64,000 nucleotides of DNA from JACCZX01 sp963824935 (lineage in GTDB: Bacteria > Pseudomonadota > Gammaproteobacteria > Burkholderiales > Burkholderiaceae_F), in assembly GCA_963824935.1 (NCBI GenBank), contig CAWGRF010000027.1, positions 1 to 64,000 of the forward strand. Direction: 5' to 3'. Every line of letters begins with the position of its first letter. Within the stretch, counting starts at the first letter, position 1. The position numbers and the translations under genes are program-made. The notes under the pieces are model-generated. The model was not told the DNA's origin. It was given only the letters and a program-made list of their open reading frames with translations, and ran no database searches. Shown here piece after piece: positions 8,466 through 15,964 of the stretch.

Positions 8466-9132
8466 GCGCTGGTCTGCGGCGCAGCGCGTAACCGCCGAAG
8501 CGCTGGGATCGGCGTTGTTGCTGGCGGCCGTCGTTGGCTCGGGAATCATGGGCGAACGGCTCGCCGGCGGCAACGTCGCCATTGCATTGCTTGCCAATAC
8601 GATGGTCACCGGCGCAATGCTATTCGTTCTGATCACGATCTTCGGTTCGATCAGCGGCGCACACTTCAACCCTGCGGTGAGCGCGGTTGCAGCACTTCAA
8701 CGCAACATCGGTTGGAAGCTGTGCATGGCGTACATCGTCGCGCAGTTTGCGGGTGCACTTATCGGCGTTGGTGTTGCCCACCTGATGTTCGAAATCCCCC
8801 TCGCGCAGCTATCGGTGAAACAGCGGTTCGGCGCCGCGCAGTTGCTCAGCGAATTTATCGCGACGTTCGGCCTGATCATGACAATCCTTGCGACGGTTCG
8901 CTACGCACCTTCGCGTGTGGCAGCGGCAGTTTCAAGCTACATCATCGCCGCGTACTGGTTCACTGCGTCGACATCGTTCGCCAATCCGGCGGTCACCGTC
9001 GCTCGCTCGGTCAGCGACACGTTTGCCGGCATTCGGCCGATCGACGCACCGGCGTTCATCCTCGCGCAGCTTGCGGGCGCACTCGCCGCAATGCTCGTCG
9101 CCTCGTGGCTACTTTCACCGCGACCTGACTAA
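8458..9132 (+). CDS. Aquaglyceroporin-family channel in the ars operon (AqpS-like)
   Basis: MIP-family membrane channel, 224 aa, with about six hydrophobic helices and the two half-helix motifs at Asn71 (HFNPAVS) and Asn176 (FANPAVTVAR). In ars operons such channels let As(OH)3 flow out after ArsC reduction, as shown for Sinorhizobium AqpS, and no ArsB or Acr3 pump is seen here. The likely start is a TTG at 8458, overlapping the arsC stop by 8 bp. It is the last gene of arsR-arsI-arsC-aqp. Part of its first 50 bp is repeated downstream of the gene. Confidence 0.87.
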   Translation: MTERWSAAQRVTAEALGSALLLAAVVGSGIMGERLAGGNVAIALLANTMVTGAMLFVLITIFGSISGAHFNPAVSAVAALQRNIGWKLCMAYIVAQFAGALIGVGVAHLMFEIPLAQLSVKQRFGAAQLLSEFIATFGLIMTILATVRYAPSRVAAAVSSYIIAAYWFTASTSFANPAVTVARSVSDTFAGIRPIDAPAFILAQLAGALAAMLVASWLLSPRPD

Positions 9133-9156
9133 CCTCGCTTCCGCGCTGTCCCAACT

Positions 9157-9209
9157 TGGGCTGAGCCGCTGGTCTGTGGCGCAGCGCATAACCGCCGAAG
9201 CGGCGGAAT
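9157..9209 (+). pseudogene. Degenerate copy of the aquaporin gene 5' end
   Basis: About 50 bp closely resemble 8455-8508, the arsC/aquaporin junction. They share GCTGGTCTG, GGCGCAGCGC and TAACCGCCGAAGCG with only scattered differences. The copy starts just after the aquaporin stop and has no usable frame. It looks like the remnant of a tandem duplication or recombination event. Confidence 0.6.
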
Positions 9210-9270
9210 CATCTGGGCGCGCAACGCAGGCGATCTACTCAAGCCGATGCGCGCCGTCCGCAAATTCAGC

Positions 9271-9754
9271 TCATTTGTTTCTCGGATCGTCTTTCGGGTT
9301 GATGTAGGTGATGCCCCAGGGACCGGTGCTGTTGAGCTGTACGACCGTGTCCTCATCGGCGAAGGCGAAGTGCGCCATGCCAGGCGGCATCGCGAAGAAA
9401 CTCCCCGGCAGTCAGGGCCTGACCCTTGCTCCGGTCGGCAGTCTCTCCCATGCCCAGACGGAACGTGCCGGAAATGACGGTGACGACCTCGGGTTTGGGG
9501 TGCGTATGCGGCGCAATGGCATAGCCCTTCGGCAGCTTCAGGCGGAATGCAAACAACCCTTCCTTGCTCGGATCGCCGTAGAGGGTGGCCGCTTGTGCTC
9601 CGGGTGGAATTGACGCTGGGCCGGGTCCCCATTTGATCTCTTTCTCCGAGATGATCTTGTGCCCATCCGTTGTCTGTCCGGCGGCCGTGGTCGGTGCGAC
9701 AAGCAACAGTAGCGCGGCCGCCGCGGCGGCCGAAGATGCGTAGATGATTCTCAT
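9271..9754 (-). CDS. Secreted cupin-domain protein (one frameshift)
   Basis: Small exported cupin. A signal peptide of about 25 residues (MRIIYASSAAAAAALLLLVA, then a cut near AAG) precedes a single cupin barrel with the metal-binding pattern HTHPKPEVV. The intact frame from the ATG at 9754 ends early at 9353, because one extra base near 9398 disrupts AGEFFAMP. Removing it restores MAHFAFADEDTVVQL and a normal end at 9271, giving about 160 aa. A good ribosome site (GGAGG) precedes the start. The function and substrate are unknown. The break may be a sequencing insertion, as in several neighbours. Confidence 0.75.
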
Positions 9755-9758
9755 GCAA

Positions 9759-10060
9759 GCCTCCTGCTTAAATTCTCTCCGTACGTTTCAACACTTTCGC
9801 TTCGGTGCGGGCAGAGGTTCGGTGCACCTCAGCACAGCATCCCAAAGCTTAAACGCTAGGTTCGGCGCCTGCTGCCCGATATCGATTCCTTCGTTTGTAA
9901 TTGGTTCGTAATCGAGCGGTCGACCAAGCAGTGTTGAATCCACGATGCGAAGACGACTTGCGATCGAGCACTCCTATCGCTCCCACTTGGGAGGGCGATG
10001 AGTGGGCTACTGCACGCTCATGCGGATGCAACCGTACGTATTCTCGATGGAGGTCCGATC
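9759..10060. other. Intergenic region without a recognisable gene
   Basis: About 300 bp between the divergent cupin and GFA genes. It must hold both promoters, but I see no convincing -35/-10 pair, repeat or conserved frame. A longer frame running into the next gene from 9998 lacks family similarity before 10061. Confidence 0.5.
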
Positions 10061-10468
10061 ATGTTACGAGGCGGATGTTTATGCGGCGGGATCCGGTACG
10101 AAATCGACGGCCCGATCGGCTCAGCGCTGTACTGTCACTGCTCAATGTGCCGCAAGTGGCACGGCACGGCTTTCAGAACACGGCTCGCTGTTCCGCGGTC
10201 GAGCTTCCGCTTCGTGCAAGGGGAAGACTTGTTAGTTCAATATCGTTCATCGGCAGACACGATCAAAACGTTCTGCCGTGTCTGCGGTTCGCCGATGGTC
10301 AACTCGTGGGATCCTGATCCGCAGAACTATGGTCTGGCGATGGGAAGCCTCGATGACGATCCGGGCGTCCGACCGTCGCTTCACATCTTTGTCGGCTCGA
10401 AGGCGCCCTGGTACGAGATCACCGACAACTTACCGCAGTTCGATACGTTTCCGACGCAGGAGCAATGA
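10061..10468 (+). CDS. GFA/CENP-V family zinc protein
   Basis: Protein of 135 aa in the glutathione-dependent formaldehyde-activating (GFA) family, a zinc-binding beta fold. Cysteine pairs typical of the family are visible: GGCLCGGIRYEI, CHCSMCRKWHG and FCRVCGSP. The ATG at 10061 lies behind GGAGGT. Most family members have no proven enzymatic role, so formaldehyde detoxification is only one possibility. It is followed within a few bases by the MarC-type gene. Confidence 0.85.
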   Translation: MLRGGCLCGGIRYEIDGPIGSALYCHCSMCRKWHGTAFRTRLAVPRSSFRFVQGEDLLVQYRSSADTIKTFCRVCGSPMVNSWDPDPQNYGLAMGSLDDDPGVRPSLHIFVGSKAPWYEITDNLPQFDTFPTQEQ

Positions 10469-10472
10469 CGGC

Positions 10473-11105
10473 GTGGGTAGCGTGACCGAATATCTTAGGT
10501 TCGTCGTCACTCTAACTGCGGTGGTGGATCCGTTCCTCGCGGTTCCGTTCTTTCTTGAATTCACACGCACCGACGATTCCGCGCAGCGCGTCAAGTTGGC
10601 GCGCGTGATAGCGCTCACCGTGTTCGTCGTACTCGCGTGCGCGACATTTGTGGGCGAGTCATTGTTGCGCCTGATCGGCGCGAGCCTCCCGGCTTTCCGC
10701 GTCGGCGGCGGATTAGTGCTGCTGTTAATGGCACTCGCAATGTTGAACGCACAAGTCGGCCGCGTTCGGCAGTCAAAGGCGGAAGCCGCCGAGCTGCAAA
10801 CCGGAGAGGTGAGCGGCATCGTCCCGCTCGCATTTCCATTACTAGCAGGACCCGGCGCGATAAGCACTTCGATTATCGCCACGGAGTCCGGCGGACTCGC
10901 GCATCAGTTCGCCGTGATTGGCTGCATCGCACTCGTTTGTCTTGTGTCGTGGGTGGTGCTTTCGCGAGCGTACGCAATCGCTGAGCAGCTTAGCGTCAGC
11001 GGCCTCAATATCGCCACTCGCATCCTCGGACTTCTACTTGCAGCGATGTCGGTGCAGACCATGTCCGAGGGATTTAAGGAACTCTTCCCGGGCCTGGCAA
11101 GCTAG
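10473..11105 (+). CDS. MarC-family inner membrane protein
   Basis: Integral membrane protein of about 210 aa with six hydrophobic segments and the family start pattern TEYLRFVVTLTAVVDPFLAV and PLAFPLLAGPGAIST. I prefer the GTG at 10473, placed ten bases after GGAG; a GTG at 10482 is a close alternative, and a longer frame from 10278 lies inside the preceding gene. MarC proteins were once linked to multiple antibiotic resistance, but their role is unproven. It is 4 bp after the GFA gene. Confidence 0.85.
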   Translation: MGSVTEYLRFVVTLTAVVDPFLAVPFFLEFTRTDDSAQRVKLARVIALTVFVVLACATFVGESLLRLIGASLPAFRVGGGLVLLLMALAMLNAQVGRVRQSKAEAAELQTGEVSGIVPLAFPLLAGPGAISTSIIATESGGLAHQFAVIGCIALVCLVSWVVLSRAYAIAEQLSVSGLNIATRILGLLLAAMSVQTMSEGFKELFPGLAS

Positions 11106-11164
11106 CGGCAGGTGCCCGAGTGGCGCCTAACGCCGGCGAAGTACTCGGCGATAGGGGTCGCCAA

Positions 11165-11812
11165 TCAAGTACTCACGTGCTCAACCCGTCGCGCCTGAAG
11201 GAGCGCTGCCGTGTGCAGCATTATGCAAATCGGCACCAGGTAGGCTGGGATGAGTAGGAGCGGCAGCTGCGCCATCGGGCTGGTGGTGGCTTCTCCGGCA
11301 AGGGCTACGAATGCCCCAGTGCCAACGGCCACAACAAGGTCAAGGATCCCGAGCACATTCCACGCTATGAAGGTTTTGCTCGCTGCGAAGCTGGGTCGTC
11401 GGATCAGAGCGGCTAGCATCCAAGGCGCGGTGACCGCGATCGCGATATCACCGAGCCCTGCGGGCCAAGCGAAGATGCCGGACAACACTCCATGAGCGTA
11501 CAAGGCCAGGAATCCTAGCCCAACGAACCTCCACGCTTGTATCGCGGTCATCACACGAAGATCAATCGACAGCACAAATGCGCGGAACGAACTCGACATC
11601 CAGAACCCAACGAGAAACACGATAAGGGGCGCGGTAAATCCGATCAGGATCGGCAGCGGCGGCGTCCCGGGCGATGTGATGAACGCTCCGCTTGCGCCCA
11701 ACTCGATAACGAGCAAGAGCCAGGCTACAAGCACGACCGCGACCGCCAGCTTCGTACCGGAAGCGACGGGCGACCCCGCTGGCGCCGAACGCGGTAGAAC
11801 AACGTTTGACAT
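11165..11812 (-). CDS. Conserved multi-pass membrane protein of unknown function
   Basis: Protein of 215 aa with about six predicted membrane helices (for example KLAVAVVLVAWLLLVIEL, PILIGFTAPLIVFLVGF and AYLVPICIMLHTAALL). I recognise no catalytic motif. A clear AAGGAG precedes the ATG. It diverges from an HxlR-type regulator across 114 bp that contain two matching palindromes, so it is probably the target of that regulator. Confidence 0.75.
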   Translation of the reverse strand: MSNVVLPRSAPAGSPVASGTKLAVAVVLVAWLLLVIELGASGAFITSPGTPPLPILIGFTAPLIVFLVGFWMSSSFRAFVLSIDLRVMTAIQAWRFVGLGFLALYAHGVLSGIFAWPAGLGDIAIAVTAPWMLAALIRRPSFAASKTFIAWNVLGILDLVVAVGTGAFVALAGEATTSPMAQLPLLLIPAYLVPICIMLHTAALLQARRVEHVST

Positions 11813-11833
11813 GGCGTCTCCTTCACATAGTAT

Positions 11834-11888
11834 CTTGCAGATTGCAAGCTGCTAGACAACGTAGCAAAGTGACTTGCATTATGCAAGT
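11834..11888. promoter_or_regulatory. Two TTGCA-type palindromic operators in a divergent promoter
   Basis: CTTGCA-GAT-TGCAAG at 11834-11848 and ACTTGCAT-T-ATGCAAGT at 11872-11888 share the half-site TTGCA. Their centres are 39 bp apart. They sit between the membrane protein and the HxlR regulator, so the regulator probably binds them to control itself and its neighbour. The site assignment is by symmetry and position only. Confidence 0.6.
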
Positions 11889-11926
11889 TACAAACGCAAC
11901 CAGCATCAGCAACGGATGCAACAGAG

Positions 11927-12341
11927 ATGAAGCCGGACGCCTTTCGACGATCCAAATGCCCCATCGCCAGCGCGCTCGACGTCGTTGGCGACAAGTGGTC
12001 GCTGCTCGTCATTCGAGACATGTTGCACGGCAAGCGTACCTACGGCGAGCTGCTGGATTCACCCGAAGGGATTCCAACCAACACCCTCGCCGAACGCTTG
12101 AAGCGCCTCGAGGATGCAGGGATTATCGTGAGCTCCGTGTATCAGGAGCGTCCGGTGCGGTATGCCTATGCCCTTAGCAGGAAAGGAACGCGCGCTTGGA
12201 GACGTTCTGCTCGCGTTCGTGCGATGGGGCAAGAGACACATACCGGGTACGCAGACCTTGAAGGAATCTCCATCGCGTGTGGCGCGCGAGCGGCCAACCC
12301 GCGCCTCAACTCGGCCGCGCGCAAGGGCTGCGCGCGGATGA
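11927..12341 (+). CDS. HxlR-family transcriptional regulator (one frameshift)
   Basis: Winged-helix regulator of the HxlR family. The N-terminal half is typical (CPIASALDVVGDKWSLLVIR, then a helix-turn-helix PTNTLAERLKRLEDAGI and the wing RPVRYAYALSRKG). Near 12190, within GGAACGCGCGC, one extra base shifts the frame. Removing it restores LGDVLLAFVRWGKRHIPGT and ends the protein at 12341, about 137 aa. Read without repair, the frame fuses to the next gene, which I consider artificial. HxlR proteins often sense electrophiles or oxidants through an N-terminal Cys; a Cys is present at residue 11. Confidence 0.78.
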
Positions 12342-12364
12342 CGTCGCTGCCACATAGCAACCGC

Positions 12365-12694
12365 ATGATTTCCTTCGACACGATTTCGGATGTAGAAGCC
12401 TGGGCGAGCCAACACGGTGGCGTCGAAGCTGTTAACGACGCGCTTGCCAAAGGCTCTTTCGGAGCTAATCCGCACACGATTCGTACGGCAATTCGCTACG
12501 TCGAGCGGGAAGAACTCAAGATCGCAGAGAGGCTTAACCGAGAAGCTGGCCGCACGCGCGCAACCAGCGCCGCCGAGCAATTCGCCCGAGCGGCTCAGCA
12601 AAGTGCCCGCGATGCATATATCAGCCGCTGGATAGCAATTGTCTGTGCCGTCATTGCATTGGGGGCCGTGCTGTTCTTGTTCAGGTCTGGTTAA
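12365..12694 (+). CDS. Small tail-anchored hypothetical protein
   Basis: Protein of 109 aa, charged and largely helical (IRYVEREELKIAERLNREAG). It ends in one hydrophobic segment (WIAIVCAVIALGAVLFLF), so it is probably anchored in the inner membrane by its C-terminus. There is no good ribosome site before the ATG at 12365, and the frame is continuous with the shifted HxlR reading. I do not recognise a family. Confidence 0.55.
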   Translation: MISFDTISDVEAWASQHGGVEAVNDALAKGSFGANPHTIRTAIRYVEREELKIAERLNREAGRTRATSAAEQFARAAQQSARDAYISRWIAIVCAVIALGAVLFLFRSG

Positions 12695-12721
12695 AGCTTC
12701 ACAGACGCGATTGACGATGCC

Positions 12722-13546
12722 GTGAAGATCGCCACGTTCAACATCAACAACGTCAACCGCCGGTTATCGAATCTCCTGGACTGGCTCAACGCCGCCAAGC
12801 CTGACGTCGTTTGCATGCAGGAATTGAAAGCCGCGGATCGCGAGTTTCCAATTGCCGCGATTGAATCTGCGGGCTACGGCGCCGCCTGGTGCGGCCAGCG
12901 AACGTGGAATGGAGTGGCGATCCTGGCGCGCGATGCCGTGCCCGTGGTCACGCACCGGAGCCTGCCCGGGGATTCGGCCGATTCGCAAGCCCGCTACCTT
13001 GAAGCGGCGATCAACGGTGTACTGATTGCATCGATCTACGCGCCAAACGGAAACCCGCAGCCGGGACCCAAGTTCGACTACAAGCTGGCATGGCTGGACC
13101 GATTGGTGGAGCACGCTCGCACCTTAATCGAGGCCGACGTGCCGGCGGTCCTCGCGGGCGATTACAACGTCGTGCCAACGCCGTTCGACATCTATCCGAC
13201 CAAGTCCTGGGACAACGATGCGCTGGTACAGCCTGAGAGTCGCGAGCGTTTCAGGCGACTGATCGAGCAGGGATGGACCGATGCCATCCGTTCACTCCAT
13301 CGCACAGAGCCGATGTATACCTTTTGGGACTACAAGCGCGGGCGTTGGGGGCGAGATGCGGGATTGCGAATCGATCATCTGTTGGTCAGCCCCGGTCTAT
13401 CGCGCCGCATCTCGGAAGCGGGTGTCGATAAGGCGATACGGGGCGAAGCGGGTGCGAGCGACCATGCTCCCGCCTGGGTGCTGTTAAAGGACAGCGCACG
13501 GAAAGGCCGCCGCGGCAGGCGCGGTTTGACGCTCGGCCGGCATTGA
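12722..13546 (+). CDS. xthA: Exodeoxyribonuclease III (AP endonuclease)
   Basis: DNA-repair nuclease, 274 aa, of the Mg-dependent EEP family. Motifs are in order: KIATFNINNVNRRL, the metal ligand Glu in CMQELKA, GDYNVVPTPFD, RIDHLLVSP and the catalytic SDHAPAW. The start is a GTG at 12722. The C-terminus has a short basic extension (RKGRRGRRG). It hydrolyses DNA 3' to abasic sites and removes damaged 3' ends. Confidence 0.94.
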   Translation: MKIATFNINNVNRRLSNLLDWLNAAKPDVVCMQELKAADREFPIAAIESAGYGAAWCGQRTWNGVAILARDAVPVVTHRSLPGDSADSQARYLEAAINGVLIASIYAPNGNPQPGPKFDYKLAWLDRLVEHARTLIEADVPAVLAGDYNVVPTPFDIYPTKSWDNDALVQPESRERFRRLIEQGWTDAIRSLHRTEPMYTFWDYKRGRWGRDAGLRIDHLLVSPGLSRRISEAGVDKAIRGEAGASDHAPAWVLLKDSARKGRRGRRGLTLGRH

Positions 13547-13679
13547 CCAGCACCACCCCGCCATAGGCGGCCTCAAAAGACCGCTCGCCCCGGGCGTTGT
13601 CGCGTCGCGCAAGAAAGGCATCCCTAAAACGCGCCCGACAAACGGTAGGTTTCGGTGGTGAAATTGGCATCGATTGTGA

Positions 13680-13740
13680 TTGTCAGAACAACGTAGTGCG
13701 GGCAAGGTAGTGTGGGCAAGGTAGTGCGGTGTTCTGACAA
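13680..13740. repeat. 11-bp inverted repeat enclosing a 14-bp tandem repeat
   Basis: Arms TTGTCAGAACA (13680-13690) and TGTTCTGACAA (13730-13740) are perfect complements. Between them lie two full copies and a partial copy of GTAGTGYGGGCAAG (13693-13706, 13707-13720, 13721-13729). The structure ends 24 bp before the start of the small Cys-rich protein, so it could be an operator or an RNA leader element. Confidence 0.75.
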
Positions 13741-13763
13741 CTACAACTCAAGGAGATGCCGTT

Positions 13764-14030
13764 ATGTTCAAACCGAGTGCGATTGCCGAAATTCAGGACT
13801 GGATAACTCCGCGGCACGTGGAGCTTGTGAAAATCACGCCGCAGGAAGAACAACTGGAGCGCATCAAGCAGAAAGTCAAGGAGCTTCGAGAAGCGATGGG
13901 GCCGCGTTACCTGTGCCACGAGAAAAACCGGGTACTTCGCCTGGATAAGCGGTCCTATAAGCCGCGTGAATGCGGGCGGCACCAATGTCAGGTCAATGAA
14001 ACGAGCTGCGTGAGCAAGAATTGCGTGTGA
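13764..14030 (+). CDS. Small Cys-rich protein of unknown function
   Basis: Protein of 88 aa with a strong ribosome site (AAGGAG, eight bases before the ATG). The N-terminal half is helical and charged. The C-terminal half has five cysteines, at 51, 70, 75, 82 and 87 (CGRHQC and SCVSKNC), a spacing that suggests zinc or other metal binding. I do not recognise the family. The gene stands alone between the inverted-repeat structure and a strong downstream hairpin, and so is a self-contained unit. Confidence 0.7.
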   Translation: MFKPSAIAEIQDWITPRHVELVKITPQEEQLERIKQKVKELREAMGPRYLCHEKNRVLRLDKRSYKPRECGRHQCQVNETSCVSKNCV

Positions 14031-14058
14031 AGTGCGGCGGGGTCCACCCCGCCGCACT
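14031..14058 (+). terminator. Strong GC hairpin after the small Cys-rich gene
   Basis: A 13-bp perfect stem (arm AGTGCGGCGGGGT) with a two-base centre directly follows the stop codon. There is no T-run, so it may protect the mRNA end or act as a weak or Rho-assisted terminator. Confidence 0.55.
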
Positions 14059-14119
14059 CGCGTTAGCCGCAGCGGGAGCGAAGCGCTCCATGGTCTAGAT
14101 GGCCATCGCATAATGGCCG

Positions 14120-14956
14120 ATGGTCGTTCATCTCATAGACGGGACTTACGAGCTGTTCCGGCACTTCTACGGTCTGCGCCGCTTCAACAAGGGGCAAGAC
14201 CGTCCCTATGGCGCGGTCATAGGCGTACTCAAGACGGTGTTGGACCTGATCGAAGGAGGAGGCGCGCACGTCGGCGTTGCGACGGATCATGTCATCGAGT
14301 CGTTTCGAAACGGCCTCTGGCCCGGATACAAGACGGGCGATGGCATCGAGCCCGCCCTTCTCGCACAGTTCCACCCGCTCGAAGAAGCCCTGTTCGCAAT
14401 GGGCGTGGTCGTGTGGCCCATGATCGAGTTGGAAGCCGACGACGCACTCGCATCGGCGGCGAGGATTGCTTCCGAAGATGCACGCGTCGAGAAGGTTTGC
14501 ATATGGACGCCCGACAAGGATCTGGCGCAATGCGTCCGTGGCGACCGCGTTGTGCAGATTGACCGCAGAGCAAACAAGATCCGCAACGCGGAAGGCGTGC
14601 GTGAGAAGTTTGGTGTCGATCCGGAGTTGATTCCGGACTTCCTGGCTCTGGTTGGCGACTCAGCGGATGGATATCCAGGGATCTCGGGGATCGGGGCAGT
14701 GTCCGCTGCGCGACTGCTGAACCGCCATGGCGCAATCGAGAACTTTCCCCCTGCCTTGCTCGGCGATCGCCTCGACCAGGCGCTGCTGTTCAAGGATCTG
14801 GCGACGCTAAGGACGGACGCAGCGTTGTTCGAGGACGCGGATGATCTGAGGTGGAACGGCCCAACCAGTGGATTCCATTCGTGGGTGGAGCGCTTGCAAG
14901 CGCCAGACCTGCCCGCTCGCTGTGTCAAAGCCGAGAAGGCGCTCGCTCGGAGCTGA
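14120..14956 (+). CDS. Stand-alone 5'-3' exonuclease (DNA polymerase I exonuclease domain family)
   Basis: Protein of 278 aa resembling the flap/5' nuclease domain of Pol I without a polymerase. The N-terminal VHLIDGTYELFRHFYG, the acidic cluster ELEADDALASAARIA, WTPDKDLAQC and the helix-hairpin-helix region DFLALVGDSADGYPGISGIG follow the family order and supply the metal-binding aspartates. It probably removes flaps or RNA primers, or has an accessory repair role like ExoIX. It is convergent with the acyltransferase gene on the other strand. Confidence 0.85.
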   Translation: MVVHLIDGTYELFRHFYGLRRFNKGQDRPYGAVIGVLKTVLDLIEGGGAHVGVATDHVIESFRNGLWPGYKTGDGIEPALLAQFHPLEEALFAMGVVVWPMIELEADDALASAARIASEDARVEKVCIWTPDKDLAQCVRGDRVVQIDRRANKIRNAEGVREKFGVDPELIPDFLALVGDSADGYPGISGIGAVSAARLLNRHGAIENFPPALLGDRLDQALLFKDLATLRTDAALFEDADDLRWNGPTSGFHSWVERLQAPDLPARCVKAEKALARS

Positions 14957-14959
14957 AGA

Positions 14960-15870
14960 GGATCGGAAGAGGTGACTGCGGCCGATTGGCGTTCGACGGT
15001 GTGCGTTGACGGCATCGGCCACCACCGGAAAATCCGGATCGATTTCGAACGCGAAGCCGTCCCAGTAACCATCTCGCTCGGGCACATAGCGGCGCGGCGG
15101 CGGAACGTCCGGCGAAAACGCGAGCGCTTTCATGCGCCGTTGCAAATCCAGTCGCAGTGCTTCGCAATCACTCCGCCTGGACCTCGGCGGCGGCGATCGG
15201 CGGCAGCACGCGTATCGCGACACGCTCACCGTAGCGCAACGTCGGCGAAAATGGATGCTCCCAGATGCGATGCCCGCCGGTGATCACGACCGGAAGAATC
15301 GGCGCACCGAGCCGGCGCGCCAGGCGGAAAGCGCCGGGCTGGAACGCTATCTCGATCCCAAGCAGGCAGCCTTGCGGGAACAGCAGAACGTGCTCGCCGG
15401 CCTCTAGTACCGCGCTGCGCCTCATTCAACAGTCTGCGATAGCTGGTGGCGCCCTCTTCCGGCTCGATCGCGATGTGCCGCATGCGATCGATTGCGGGGC
15501 CGATCCACGGCCACTCGAAGATCTCTTGGCGCGCAACAATGCGCATCGCGAGCGGCAGTTGCGTCAAGCACAGCGCATCGGCCAGGCCTTCGTGCAACGA
15601 CACGATGACATGCGGCTCGTGCGGAAGGTTGTCCGTGCCTTCGATGTCGAGCGTCACACGCAGATGATCGAGCAGCGCGCGCCCAAGACGACGCTGCATC
15701 AGCGCACGTCCTTCGCCATCGAGGTCTTCGGGCGCCTCGGCGAGTTGACGCAGGCTCGAAATCAGCAACCGCCGGCCGGTTGCCGCGAACAATGCGCGTT
15801 CCCAGAGTTGTTCCGGCCGCAGCGCGATCGGCGGTCCGCGCGGCCGCAAGCCAGCAGGGCGGGCAGTCAT
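14960..15870 (-). CDS. PlsC-like lysophospholipid acyltransferase (two frameshifts)
   Basis: Acyltransferase of the PlsC superfamily. The frame from 15870 contains HVIVSLHEGLADALC, where the usual HxxxxD box is changed to HEGLAD. It shifts near 15411 to a frame holding LLFPQGCLLGIEIAF and APILPVVITGG, the acceptor-binding region. A second shift near 15173 leads to a C-terminus with PPRRYVPERDGYWDG. Each shift is repaired by dropping one base. The exact end is unclear because the last frame stays open into the convergent exonuclease gene; I place it near 14960. The role is probably phospholipid or lipid-A type acyl transfer. Confidence 0.65.
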
Positions 15871-15964
15871 GTCTCAGCGACGGGGCTTGTTCACCGGGGT
15901 GAGTCGCGCTTCAGATGCGGCCGTTACGAACGCACGTTGCGTGGCTGCAATTAGGAACGACGCA

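Noticed and set aside
11927..12694. A single 255-residue fusion of an HxlR regulator and a membrane tail
   Set aside because: The join is a frame shift near 12190; the other frame gives a typical HxlR end, so the fusion is artificial.
13693..13729. Possible CRISPR-like repeats
   Set aside because: The 14-bp units are directly adjacent with no spacers and only about two and a half copies, so it is a short tandem repeat.
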